Source: CBDCNP01 sp965222425 (GTDB lineage Bacteria > Acidobacteriota > Vicinamibacteria > Marinacidobacterales > DATDRI01). From it: a stretch of 64,000 bases of DNA. The notes beneath the pieces are model-generated. The model was given only the letters and a program-made list of their open reading frames with translations, was not told where the DNA came from and did no database searches. Positions within the stretch are counted from its first letter, which is position 1; the number at the start of each line of letters is the position of its first letter. Positions 43,407 through 51,920 of the stretch are shown one piece after another. The position numbers and the translations under genes were made by a program. The stretch is taken from positions 1-64,000 of the forward strand of contig CBDCTW010000017.1 of NCBI GenBank assembly GCA_965222425.1, in the 5' to 3' direction.

Positions 43407-44155
43407 CTTAACTGGGATTTCGCGAGGTGCTTTATGACACGCCATACAGCGGTATCCATTCTGTTCGCTTGTGTGCTCGCGGCCTGTGCGCCCGCCGCTG
43501 ACGAACGACAGGAACGAACGGTTCCTACGTACGACGCGGCGACTTTTCATGAAACGACCACGATCTTTGGTGCATCGTTTTCCGCCGACGAATCGCGGCT
43601 TCTGATTAGCTCCGACGAGACAGGCATCTTCAACGTGCATGCGCAGCCGTTTGCGGGCGGCGATCCGAAACAGCTGACTCACTCCACCGCGGATGCGCAT
43701 TTCGCAGTCAGTTGGTTTCCCGAAGACGACCGGTTTCTCTTTAGGGCCGACGAAGGTGGGGACGAGCTGGACCACCTCTTTGTCCAGGATGCGGACGGAA
43801 ACGTCACCGATTTGACCCCGGGGGAGAGTTTGAAAGCGTCGTTCACCGGCTGGAGCAAGGACAAGCAGTCCTTCTGGGTTCAGACCAATGAGCGGGATCC
43901 CAAATTCTTTGATGTCTATCGCTACACGGCGAGCGACTATGAACGGAGTCTCGTTTTTCGGAATGAGGCAGGCTTTCAGCTCGGCGGAGTGAGCGACGAT
44001 GGACGATGGTTGGCGCTCAACCAGTTGGTCAACAACGCCGACACGAATATTTTCGTGGCCGATCTCGAGGCATCGGAATCTCCACCCAAGCTCATCACCG
44101 AGCACGAGGGGATGATTCTTCATCGGCCGATGGGATTCGGCCCCGAGAACCGCAG

Positions 44156-45615
44156 GGGGATGTCCCGGCCGCTGTTGAATTTGGTCGGGTAGCGGCGGCA
44201 CCTGTGAATACTCTTAGGCAGCAAACTCATCGCTGTCAAGAGATTTCTGTTTGCTTCTAAGCGCGTGAACGAGAGCGCCCATATGGCGATAGCCTTTGAT
44301 ACGCCGGAACTTTTTCTGCGCGGTGACGACGCCAAGAGCGGTCCATCGGCGAACCATGGAAGGACTCTTCCAACGCTTGACGTTTCTCGATACTCTGCGA
44401 ATGGTTCCGTTGAGATTCTCAATGGCGTTCGTCGTGGCAAGAGACTGGCGAAGTAAGGCGGGCGGCGCGAGCTTCACGACCGTGAGTGTTTCTTCCATCC
44501 CTTCACGAAGGCTTCCGGCAGCTTCGTCGTAGCCGTTTCGCTCGAGCCACGACACCAATGCCTGAAGTCGCTTGCGCGCCTTGTCGGCACTCTTGCACTT
44601 GTAGGCTTCCTTCATCGTCTGGAGCACGTAGGCGTGACGAGACTTGGGAAGGTACGAGCGAAGATTTCGGAGTTTATGGATCTGGCACCTTTGGATGACC
44701 GCGAGGTCCCCCAAAACGTCGACGAGTGCCTTGCGGATGCCTTTGCCTCCGTCCACTACGCAGAGAATCGACTCATCGACGCGCAAGCCTCGCTCGAGAA
44801 GGTCCTGCAACATCGCGGTGCACATCCGAGAGTTCTCCGTCGAGCCCAGCCATATACCCAGGGGCACCTTCGTTCCATCTATTGTGATACCTAGAGTTAC
44901 GACGACGGTCTGTCCGGCCACCTCAAGGCCATCCAGCATCAGTGCCGCAAGCTCGAACTCCTCTAGCCGCCGAGACAGGTATTCCTCGAGCTTCTTAGTC
45001 GTCTGGCTCACGAGGTGACGGCTGGCGGCACTCTTACTCGTGCCACGAGACTTCAACTTGGCCGCGGGTTTGTCCAGACTCGATTCGTAATTTCGGGTCG
45101 ATACGCCCACCAAGATCTGATTCAACACTCGCTCTGGAAGCGGGTCTTCTTCGCGGAAGGCTTCGAAGTGTGGAAGCGACGCCTCCGCGCCCGACTTCGA
45201 GCGAACTCGAGGTCGCGACACTTGGATGCGACGACCACCGAAGCTCAGCTCTCCGTTCGTGCTCCCCCAGTGGTTATGAGTTCGCTCCTTCTCGTGCTTG
45301 CCCTTGAGCCCCGCGATCTCCTCGGCGTCCTCTCTGAGCAGTAGGTGCAGAGCTGTCAGTCCTTGCTCGTACACCCATTCCGTCAGATCCGCCTTCGTGG
45401 CCGCGATCCCAGCTATCATCGGTAGCAGTATCTGACCGACTTGGCCAACTACCTTGCCCGTAGGCGAGTGCGTTTGCTTTCTTACTGGCTTCTTTGATTT
45501 CCTAGGCATTGGTGGCTCCTTGTCCCCCTCTGGAGACGGTTTGTTGGCAGACCTATTCTTAGGCCGGCCAAGGAGCCGCAGCTACCCCAAATTCAACATC
45601 CGGCGGGACATCCCC
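44156..45615. mobile_element. IS256-family insertion sequence inside the S9 peptidase gene
   Basis: About 1460 bp. The terminal inverted repeats begin GGGGATGTCCCG at 44156 and, on the other strand, at 45615. They extend imperfectly through TGTTGAATTTGG on both sides. The flanking 8-bp target duplication is AACCGCAG (44148-44155) and AACCGCGG (45616-45623), one mismatch. One transposase gene is carried. Confidence 0.9.
44214..45509 (-). CDS. IS256-family transposase
   Basis: A complete 431-residue DDE transposase. D193 is in LMLDGLEVAG, D253 in CVVDGGKGIRK and E364 in TTNAIENLNGTIRR; QRCQIHKLRNL is the family CxxH segment. The ORF is intact, so the element is likely still active. It belongs to a different subgroup from the transposase at the window start. 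Confidence 0.95.
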   Translation of the reverse strand: MPRKSKKPVRKQTHSPTGKVVGQVGQILLPMIAGIAATKADLTEWVYEQGLTALHLLLREDAEEIAGLKGKHEKERTHNHWGSTNGELSFGGRRIQVSRPRVRSKSGAEASLPHFEAFREEDPLPERVLNQILVGVSTRNYESSLDKPAAKLKSRGTSKSAASRHLVSQTTKKLEEYLSRRLEEFELAALMLDGLEVAGQTVVVTLGITIDGTKVPLGIWLGSTENSRMCTAMLQDLLERGLRVDESILCVVDGGKGIRKALVDVLGDLAVIQRCQIHKLRNLRSYLPKSRHAYVLQTMKEAYKCKSADKARKRLQALVSWLERNGYDEAAGSLREGMEETLTVVKLAPPALLRQSLATTNAIENLNGTIRRVSRNVKRWKSPSMVRRWTALGVVTAQKKFRRIKGYRHMGALVHALRSKQKSLDSDEFAA

Positions 45616-46876
45616 AACCGCGGGTTTACTACCTTACCGACGGGTATGGCGAGTTCATGCAGGCGTGGTCCTACGATCTCGAAAGCGGTGAGCATCAGTC
45701 GGTGGTCGAGGCGGACTGGGACGTTATGTACGTGTACTTCTCGGAGGAAGGACGCTATCGCGTCACCGCCCTCAACGAAGACGCTCAAACCGTCTTATCG
45801 ATTCTGGACACCGAGACCGGTGTGGATCTCGCGTTGCCCGAGTTGCCGGATGGGCCGGGTGGGGATGTCACCGGGGTTCGGATCTCGCGTAGCGAAGAGA
45901 GCGTTTTACGTCAACAGCGATACGTCTCCTTCAAACCTCTATGCGTTCGATATCGCCACCAACGAGTACCGAAGCCTGACCGATACCTTGAATCCCGCCA
46001 TCGATCGGGCGGATCTGGTCGATGGGGAGGTCGTTCGCTACGAGAGCTACGACGGACTGAAGATTCCATCGGTGCTCTATCGTCCGCATCTAGCTTCTCC
46101 CGCAGCACCGGTGCCGGCCATGGTCTGGGTCCATGGCGGCCCTGGTGGGCAGAGTCGGAAGGGCTACCGTGCGACGATTCAGCATTTGGCGAATCACGGC
46201 TATGCGGTCCTTGCCGTCAACAACCGTGGCTCGTCCGGCTACGGGAAAACGTTCTACCACATGGACGACAAGAAGCATGGCGAGGTGGACCTGCAGGACG
46301 TCGTCTGGTCGCGGAAGTATCTCGAGACGCTCGACTGGGTGGACGGCACCAAAGTGGGCATCATCGGCGGTAGCTACGGCGGCTACATGGTTGCGGCGGC
46401 GCTTGCTTTCGAGCCCGAGGTCTTCGAGGTCGGTATCGACATCTCCGGCGTGACCAACTGGGTCCGAACGATCAAGAGCATTCCGCCCTGGTGGACGGCC
46501 CAAAAGGATCTTCTCTACTCGGAGCTTGGGAATCCGTATGAGGAGGAAGAGCGACTCCGTCGTATCTCTCCTTTGTTCCATGCCGGCAACGTTACGAAGC
46601 CGCTTCTCGTCGTCCAAGGAGCGAACGACCCTCGTGTCCTCCAGGTAGAGAGCGACGAGCTCGTCGCGGCGGTCGAGGCGAACGGCGTCCCGGTGGAGTA
46701 CATCATCTTTCCGGACGAAGGCCATGGTTTCGACAACAAGGCCAACCGCATCACCGCCTCCGATCGTTACGTGGCGTTCTTGGATATGTACCTGAAAGGC
46801 GACGGCGAGGCGGGGGAGTCTTCCGGGCCCTCGACCGAGTAGCTTCCCAGGCCCCCGTGTTTGACATCAGGGCCGT

Positions 46877-46900
46877 CTTGACATATCCTGACATGTCAAG
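46877..46900. promoter_or_regulatory. Operator-like inverted repeat of the Doc module
   Basis: CTTGACAT (46877-46884), 8-nt spacer, ATGTCAAG (46893-46900), ending 3 bp before the antitoxin ATG. A third TTGACAT stands at 46861. No ribosome site fits between operator and start, so the transcript may be leaderless. Self-repression by the antitoxin is likely. Confidence 0.65.
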
Positions 46901-46903
46901 ACA

Positions 46904-47116
46904 ATGGCAGCGGTCAAAGTTAGCTCCAAAGTAGAGGAATCGGTCTGGAACGATCTGAAACAGTTAGCCTCGGAGTCTCACCAGAGCATCTCGGGCCTGC
47001 TCACCGATGCGATCCGGGAGTACGTTCGGCGCCGCAGAGTCCGGCCCAACGTCCTCCGGCACCTCGACGCTTCTATAGCAGAGAACGAGAAGCTGGGCCG
47101 GCTCCTTGCCGATTGA
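46904..47116 (+). CDS. Ribbon-helix-helix-type antitoxin of the Doc module
   Basis: A 70-residue protein: VKVSSKVEESVWNDLKQLA is the DNA-binding ribbon and first helix, and SISGLLTDAIREYVRRRR the second helix. The C-terminal tail (about 50-70) should bind the toxin. It overlaps the downstream Doc gene by 11 bp. Confidence 0.8.
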   Translation: MAAVKVSSKVEESVWNDLKQLASESHQSISGLLTDAIREYVRRRRVRPNVLRHLDASIAENEKLGRLLAD

Positions 47117-47498
47117 GCCGGTTGTCTTTCTTACCGTCGACGAAGCTCTTGCTATTCACGACCGGCTTATTGAAGAGTTCGGAGGGCCCCGTGGAGTTTG
47201 CGATTTAGGCCTTCTAGAAAGCGTCCTGTTCCGGCCGCAGACCGGCTACTATCGCGACATCGCCGAGATGGCCACGGCTCTTTTCGAATCAGTGCTCATG
47301 AATCATCCCTTCGTTGACGGGAACAAGCGGGTCGCCTTCTTTGCTACGGACGTGTTTCTCAGGCTGAACGGCTGGAAATTCCAAGTCGATCCAGACGAGG
47401 CCCACCGCCGTCTCATCGGTTTGCTCGAGCAGGGTAGCTGCGACTTCGAGCACTTGTTGCCATGGATCCGAGAATCGTTGGTGCGGGGGCGAGGTTGA
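47106..47498 (+). CDS. doc: Doc-type Fic-fold toxin
   Basis: A 130-residue protein with the Doc version of the Fic motif, NHPFVDGNKRVAFFA (H67 to R75). Doc-type kinases have Lys where AMPylating Fic proteins have Gly, and they phosphorylate EF-Tu to stop translation. The start region (LTVDEALAIHDRLIEEFGGPRGVCDLGLLES) is also typical. Its partner antitoxin is immediately upstream. Confidence 0.9.
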   Translation: MPIEPVVFLTVDEALAIHDRLIEEFGGPRGVCDLGLLESVLFRPQTGYYRDIAEMATALFESVLMNHPFVDGNKRVAFFATDVFLRLNGWKFQVDPDEAHRRLIGLLEQGSCDFEHLLPWIRESLVRGRG

Positions 47499-47564
47499 AT
47501 CGGACCGCGTAGATTCGCTAGTATTCCCCCGGTCGTGAAGGGCAACGTGACGGGGGGAGGATCG

Positions 47565-48374
47565 ATGGCGCAGCAAGCACTCCATGAGCTCATAAGAAAC
47601 GCGAAGGTCTACGATCTCGGTCAACCCTACTGGACCGGGATGCCGGTTCATCCGTTCGATCCGCCGTTTCAGTTCTACCTCTACCGGTACCATGAGTACG
47701 TCCAGAAGCTTTTCAAAGAGATCGAGCCGGGGTTCGCGGACGCCATCAGCCTGATCATTACTTCCATGCACTCCGGGACGCACTTCGACGTACCGGTACA
47801 CATGTCGCAAGATCTGAAGGTGCTAGGCATCGATCCCACACCGTACCAGCGCGACACGGGTTTCGTCGATCTGCCGGAGCCGCTCCACAGCATGGAAAAA
47901 GTTCCCCCTCTTATTCTCAAGGCCGTACTGCTGGACGTGCCCGCCTACAAAGGCGTGGACATTTTGCCCGAGCGCTACGCCATCACCCCCGAGGACTTGG
48001 AGGGCGCGGCCAAAGCGGCGAACGTGCCGATCCAGGAGGGTGACTGTGTTCTGATTCGGACGGGGTATTCGCGGTTCTTCGAGACCGACGGGGAGAAGTA
48101 TCTCTATAAATGGGCTGGTTTGAACGACGACGCGGCGCAATGGGTCGCCGACAAGAAGCCGCGATTGGTCGGTACGGACAATCTTTCGATTGGAGTTCCT
48201 GCGCCCTTTGCCGCGCACCGAATCCTGATGATCGAGAACGGTATCTACGTCATGAAGAGCCTGAAGCTCGAGGAGATGTCGAAAGACGCCCGTTTCGTGT
48301 CGACCGTCATCGTGCTTCCGTTGAAGTTCAAGGGTGGCGAGGCGTCGCTGGTGCGGCCGATCGCCCTCGCCTGA
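47565..48374 (+). CDS. Cyclase/kynurenine-formamidase-like hydrolase
   Basis: A metal-dependent hydrolase of about 269 residues. The family signature H-x-G-T-H-x-D-x-P-x-H is seen in MHSGTHFDVPVHM. Further metal and substrate segments are PEDLEGAA and LVGTDNLSIG. The ATG at 47565 (MAQQALHEL) has GGGGGGAGG upstream; a longer frame from 47535 is less likely. It begins a co-directional run with an IPMS/HMGL-family enzyme, an LLM oxidoreductase and an FAH-family hydrolase, suggesting amide or lactone cleavage in a catabolic route. Confidence 0.83.
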   Translation: MAQQALHELIRNAKVYDLGQPYWTGMPVHPFDPPFQFYLYRYHEYVQKLFKEIEPGFADAISLIITSMHSGTHFDVPVHMSQDLKVLGIDPTPYQRDTGFVDLPEPLHSMEKVPPLILKAVLLDVPAYKGVDILPERYAITPEDLEGAAKAANVPIQEGDCVLIRTGYSRFFETDGEKYLYKWAGLNDDAAQWVADKKPRLVGTDNLSIGVPAPFAAHRILMIENGIYVMKSLKLEEMSKDARFVSTVIVLPLKFKGGEASLVRPIALA

Positions 48375-48511
48375 GCCGCGGCCGGCGTCGCTCCATCATT
48401 CACTAATATAATGGGGGGGGGTAGGGTGGGGCGTTTCGCTCCTCCTATGGCCAAGTAGCCGCCCCGTCAAGGATTTCAAACATTTCTGGGATTTACTGAA
48501 AGGCAGCCAAC

Positions 48512-49708
48512 ATGAGCACGGGAGTATCATCGGAACAAATCTGGATAAGTGATCTGAATAAGGACGAGAAGATTCAGTCGCAATTCGACCGCGCGACCCC
48601 CGTCCGCTTCTACGACACCACGCTGCGGGACGGCGAGCAAACGGTGGGTGTGGTCTTCACGCCGGATGAGAAGGTCGAGATCGCCCGTAAGCTCTCGGAG
48701 CTCAAGGTCGGTCGTATCGAAGCGGGGTTTCCGAGGGTCTCGGAGGCGGACTCGAAAGCGGTGAAGCGCATCGCGGAGGCGGGGCTGGAATCGGAGATCT
48801 GGGGTTTTTCCAGGGCCGTGATCCAAGACCTGGACGCCCTGATCGAGCTCGGCCTAAAGGCGACCGTCATCGAGATATCGACCAGCGACATCAAGATGGA
48901 GGCCTACGGTTTCACGCGCGAAAAGGTTATCCAACGCGCAACGGACGCCATCAAGCACGCCCGCGATCATGGCATGAAGGTCTGTTTCTTCCCGGTAGAC
49001 AGCACGCGGAGCGATCTCGCATTCTTGCGCGATGTCTATGCGGCTGCGCTCGAGACGGGGGCGGAAGAGGTGGCCATCGTCGACACCATCGGGGCCTGCT
49101 CGCCGGAAGCGGTGGAAAGATTAGTGCGCGAAGTACGGAGTTGGGTCGGGCCCGACACTCCGATCCACTTTCATGGGCACGACGACTTCGGCCTGGCGAC
49201 GGCATCTGCCATTGCCGCGGTGAGGGGTGGTGCTCGCTGGATACAAGGCACCATCAACGGAATGGGCGAGCGCGCCGGCAACGCCGATATCGTGGAAGTC
49301 GCATTGGCACTTCAATGTCTTTACAACGTTCCCGTCGAGCTGGACCTTAAGAAAGCCCGGCAAGTCTCGCAGGTCGTGCAGAAGGCCGGAGGCTATCGGG
49401 TTGATGCTTGGAAGCCGGTGGTCGGTGAGAATCTCTTCGTACGAGAAAGTGGGGCGGTTGCCAACCAGTTCCACATTCCCGAAGCCATCGAGCCCTACTC
49501 GTCCGACATCGTGTCCGCGGATCGAAAGATCGTGCTGGGCAAGAAGAGCGGTGTGGCCAGCGTTCAACTGAAGGCGAAGGAGTTGGGACTCGATGTTCCA
49601 GAGGACAAAATCGCCCCGATTCTGGCCGAGGTCAAGAGCCAGGGAACGCAAAAGGGTCGGCTGGTTACGGACGACGAGTTCAGAAAGGTAGTCCAGGAGC
49701 TGTCATAA
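48512..49708 (+). CDS. HMGL-like/isopropylmalate-homocitrate synthase family enzyme
   Basis: A 398-residue TIM-barrel lyase or synthase. The active-site opening is RFYDTTLRDGEQTVG, the metal site is IHFHGHDDFGLATA, and the family Gly-rich segment is WIQGTINGMGERAGNADI. The C-terminal regulatory LeuA dimer domain is absent. It lengthens between homocitrate synthase and re-type citramalate synthases, so the product cannot be assigned. The surrounding hydrolases suggest a role in catabolism, not leucine or lysine synthesis. Confidence 0.82.
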   Translation: MSTGVSSEQIWISDLNKDEKIQSQFDRATPVRFYDTTLRDGEQTVGVVFTPDEKVEIARKLSELKVGRIEAGFPRVSEADSKAVKRIAEAGLESEIWGFSRAVIQDLDALIELGLKATVIEISTSDIKMEAYGFTREKVIQRATDAIKHARDHGMKVCFFPVDSTRSDLAFLRDVYAAALETGAEEVAIVDTIGACSPEAVERLVREVRSWVGPDTPIHFHGHDDFGLATASAIAAVRGGARWIQGTINGMGERAGNADIVEVALALQCLYNVPVELDLKKARQVSQVVQKAGGYRVDAWKPVVGENLFVRESGAVANQFHIPEAIEPYSSDIVSADRKIVLGKKSGVASVQLKAKELGLDVPEDKIAPILAEVKSQGTQKGRLVTDDEFRKVVQELS

Positions 49709-49718
49709 ACAAAGACCC

Positions 49719-49739
49719 CCCTCTCCCTCAGGGAGAGGG
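49719..49739. repeat. CCCTCTCCC/GGGAGAGGG hairpin
   Basis: A perfect 9-bp stem with TCA loop, 10 bp after the preceding stop. It is followed by CTGGGGTGAGGG. This resembles a dispersed intergenic repeat seen in many GC-rich genomes. It may help terminate the previous transcript, though no U-tract follows. Confidence 0.7.
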
Positions 49740-49759
49740 CTGGGGTGAGGGTGGTTTTA

Positions 49760-50836
49760 ATGAGTGCGAAGGTAGGTGTCATTTTCAAGTCGTACGAGCC
49801 GATGTCGGCGATCCAGGCGTATGCCCAGCAAACTGAGGAGTCGAACCTGAGTGGAGGATTTTGGATCGCCGAGGCCTACCACTGGTTTCGCAAGTATGGT
49901 CACGAGTCTCGCGGGTGCATGGCCACCTTGGCGGCAGCGGTAATCGCGACCAAGAAGATTCCAATCGGCCTTGGCATTACTTCACCTTACATGCGGCATC
50001 CGACTGTACAGGCGTCCGAGGCTGTGGCTTTGGACGAGCTCTCGGGTGGACGTTTCATCATGGGTCTCGGCGCCGGCAAAGTCGGGATCGTCTACCTAGA
50101 GGTCGATCTCAAGAAGCAGTCGCCGGTCAAGGTCCACCGAGAGTCGATCGAAATCTTCCGCGGTATCGTCAAGGGCGAGAAATTCACCTACAAGGGTGAG
50201 CTGTACCAGGCCGATGTTCCCGCCATGGATCGGGCCGGCCGGGGGCTTCGGACGTACATACCGGTTTACATCGGAGCGACGGGACCGTATCTACAGCAGC
50301 TTGCTGGCAAGATAGCGGACGGCCTGCTTTTACCCGGTTTGACCAACCCGGGTTTCATCCGTTACGCCAAGGACAATCTGAGCAAGGGATTTGAAAAAGC
50401 GGGCCGCAAGCCGGATCCGGCCTATCCGGTCGGTGGCGTGATCCTGGCGGCTTGCTCACGGGATGGCGCCAAGGCACGCGATGCGGCGCGCAGCTACACC
50501 GGCACCTACATCATCAACAAGCTTCGAAACATTCAGAACAATGTGATCTTGAGCAGTTCCGGACTGCCGGATGAAACCTGGACGCCGTTCCGAGCCGCCA
50601 TCGAAGCGGGCACCGAAGACAACGTGACCCACCTGGTGAGCGACGACGTGATGCGCAAGTTCACCGTGATCGCCGGGACACCCGACGACTGTCTGGAGCT
50701 TCTGCAGCAGCTCGTCGATGCGGGGCTCAATCTGCCGCTCATGGAAGTGGTTGGCTCCAACCAAGAGGACAACCTGGAGACCATCCGGCTCTTAGGTGAG
50801 CAAGTGGTTCCCAAGCTCAAATCGCCGGCCCAGTAG
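49760..50836 (+). CDS. LLM-class flavin-dependent oxidoreductase
   Basis: A TIM-barrel flavin or F420 oxidoreductase of about 358 residues. Family segments are GGFWIAEAYHWFRKYGHES, IPIGLGITSPYMRHPTVQA, LSGGRFIMGLGAG and YIPVYIGATGPYLQQLAGKIADGLLLPG. The ATG at 49760 (MSAKVGVIF) with GAGGGTGG upstream is preferred over the GTG at 49745. It differs from the LLM protein at 37683. Part of the catabolic-looking run with the cyclase and the FAH-family hydrolase. Confidence 0.86.
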   Translation: MSAKVGVIFKSYEPMSAIQAYAQQTEESNLSGGFWIAEAYHWFRKYGHESRGCMATLAAAVIATKKIPIGLGITSPYMRHPTVQASEAVALDELSGGRFIMGLGAGKVGIVYLEVDLKKQSPVKVHRESIEIFRGIVKGEKFTYKGELYQADVPAMDRAGRGLRTYIPVYIGATGPYLQQLAGKIADGLLLPGLTNPGFIRYAKDNLSKGFEKAGRKPDPAYPVGGVILAACSRDGAKARDAARSYTGTYIINKLRNIQNNVILSSSGLPDETWTPFRAAIEAGTEDNVTHLVSDDVMRKFTVIAGTPDDCLELLQQLVDAGLNLPLMEVVGSNQEDNLETIRLLGEQVVPKLKSPAQ

Positions 50837-50882
50837 GGTCCAGTAAGGGCCTATTAAGTGAAGTTAGGGGAGTGGAGAATCA

Positions 50883-51857
50883 ATGAAGCTAGCGACATTC
50901 AAGAAAAAGGGCGGCGATAAACCGACCACGGGTGCGTTCTTAGAAGACCTTTATATCGATCTGCCGGCGCTGACCCACGGTGAGCTGCCCTCATCGATGT
51001 TGGATTTTCTTCGGGCGGGAGACGACGCGATGCGTAAAGCACGCTCAGCGCTCGAAGGACTCCCGGCAGAGCTCAAGAAAGCAGAGCTCGAGAAGGGCGA
51101 TCTGGATGCGCACAAGACCTCGAGCGGCCAGCGCTACGCGTACCGTCCCGAGGAGATCGAGCTCATGGCCCCGGTTCCGCGCCCCGGCAAGATCATCCAT
51201 ACCGCGTGCAATTTCCCCGCGCATCTCAAAGAGCTGGCGACTTGGAACGAGCCGGAATGGAAGTCTCACGACTGGAAGACCTTCAGTTTCGAGCACCCCA
51301 CGGGTTTCCTCCAGGCACCGTCTTCGGTCTCGGCATCGGGAGCCAAAGTTCCGGTGCCACATTTCACGAAGCAGCTCGACTATGAAGTCGAAGTGGCCAC
51401 CGTCATCGGTAAGGAAGCGTTTCGGGTGAGCGTCGAGGACGCCCTCGACTACGTTGCCGGCTTCACGGTTTTCAACGACCTTTCCGCGCGCGATATCCAG
51501 GCACGCGAGCACTCCAACCGCGTCATCTATCTCGGCAAGAGCTTCAACGGATCGTGCCCGCTGGGTCCGCACCTCGTGACCAAGGACGAGATCGCGGATC
51601 CCGTGAATCTCAGCATGAAATTAATGGTCAACGGTGAAGTTCGCCAGGATTCGAACACCTCGCAAATGCAATACAAGTTTGCGGAGATGGTCTCGTGGTG
51701 GTCGAACACGACGCTCGAGCCCGGAGACGTGATCACCAGCGGGAGCCCGCCGGGCGTAGCCGCGGGAATGAAGAATCCACGCTGGCTCCAGTCGGGAGAC
51801 GTCGTCGAGGGTGTGGTCGAGGGACTCGGCACGCTGACAACTCACATCGTCGAGTAA
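50883..51857 (+). CDS. Fumarylacetoacetate hydrolase-family protein
   Basis: A 324-residue FAH-fold hydrolase or decarboxylase. The metal Glu residues lie in DYEVEVATVIGK and the metal Asp near FNDLSARDIQ. The family closing motif is LEPGDVITSGSPPGVAAG. Members cleave C-C bonds in aromatic or ketoacid breakdown, which suits the preceding enzymes. Confidence 0.88.
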   Translation: MKLATFKKKGGDKPTTGAFLEDLYIDLPALTHGELPSSMLDFLRAGDDAMRKARSALEGLPAELKKAELEKGDLDAHKTSSGQRYAYRPEEIELMAPVPRPGKIIHTACNFPAHLKELATWNEPEWKSHDWKTFSFEHPTGFLQAPSSVSASGAKVPVPHFTKQLDYEVEVATVIGKEAFRVSVEDALDYVAGFTVFNDLSARDIQAREHSNRVIYLGKSFNGSCPLGPHLVTKDEIADPVNLSMKLMVNGEVRQDSNTSQMQYKFAEMVSWWSNTTLEPGDVITSGSPPGVAAGMKNPRWLQSGDVVEGVVEGLGTLTTHIVE

Positions 51858-51920
51858 ATTGGTTTAGTATTTGGTACGCGCTTCCCGGAACTGGGCGCGC
51901 ACCCTTTTCCTGGCAGCACC

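Larger units (their letters stand above)
43434..46842 (+). pseudogene. S9-family prolyl-oligopeptidase lipoprotein, split by an IS256 element
   Basis: The front (43434-44155) has a lipoprotein signal (LFACVLAACAP) and beta-propeller blades (DESRLLISSDETGIFNVH). The back (from 45624) continues the propeller (YLTDGYGEFMQAWSYDLESG) and then the alpha/beta-hydrolase. Catalytic Ser is in IIGGSYGGYMV, Asp in VQGANDPRV and His in FPDEGHGFD. Removing 44156-45615 and one 8-bp duplication rejoins GFGPENR to VYYLTDGYG. Just before 45910 the plus frame also changes once (SEE to VLRQQ versus RVAFYVNSD), so a second small lesion may exist. Periplasmic peptidase, inactivated recently by the insertion. Confidence 0.88.

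Noticed and set aside
42120..44201. 693-codon minus-strand open frame
   Set aside because: Exactly antisense to the M20 and S9 peptidase genes, rich in H, R, G and P, no family motif; a GC-bias shadow.
48408..48430. G-rich tract as a G-quadruplex regulatory element
   Set aside because: Only a G9 run and short G groups at irregular spacing; no context to support a function.
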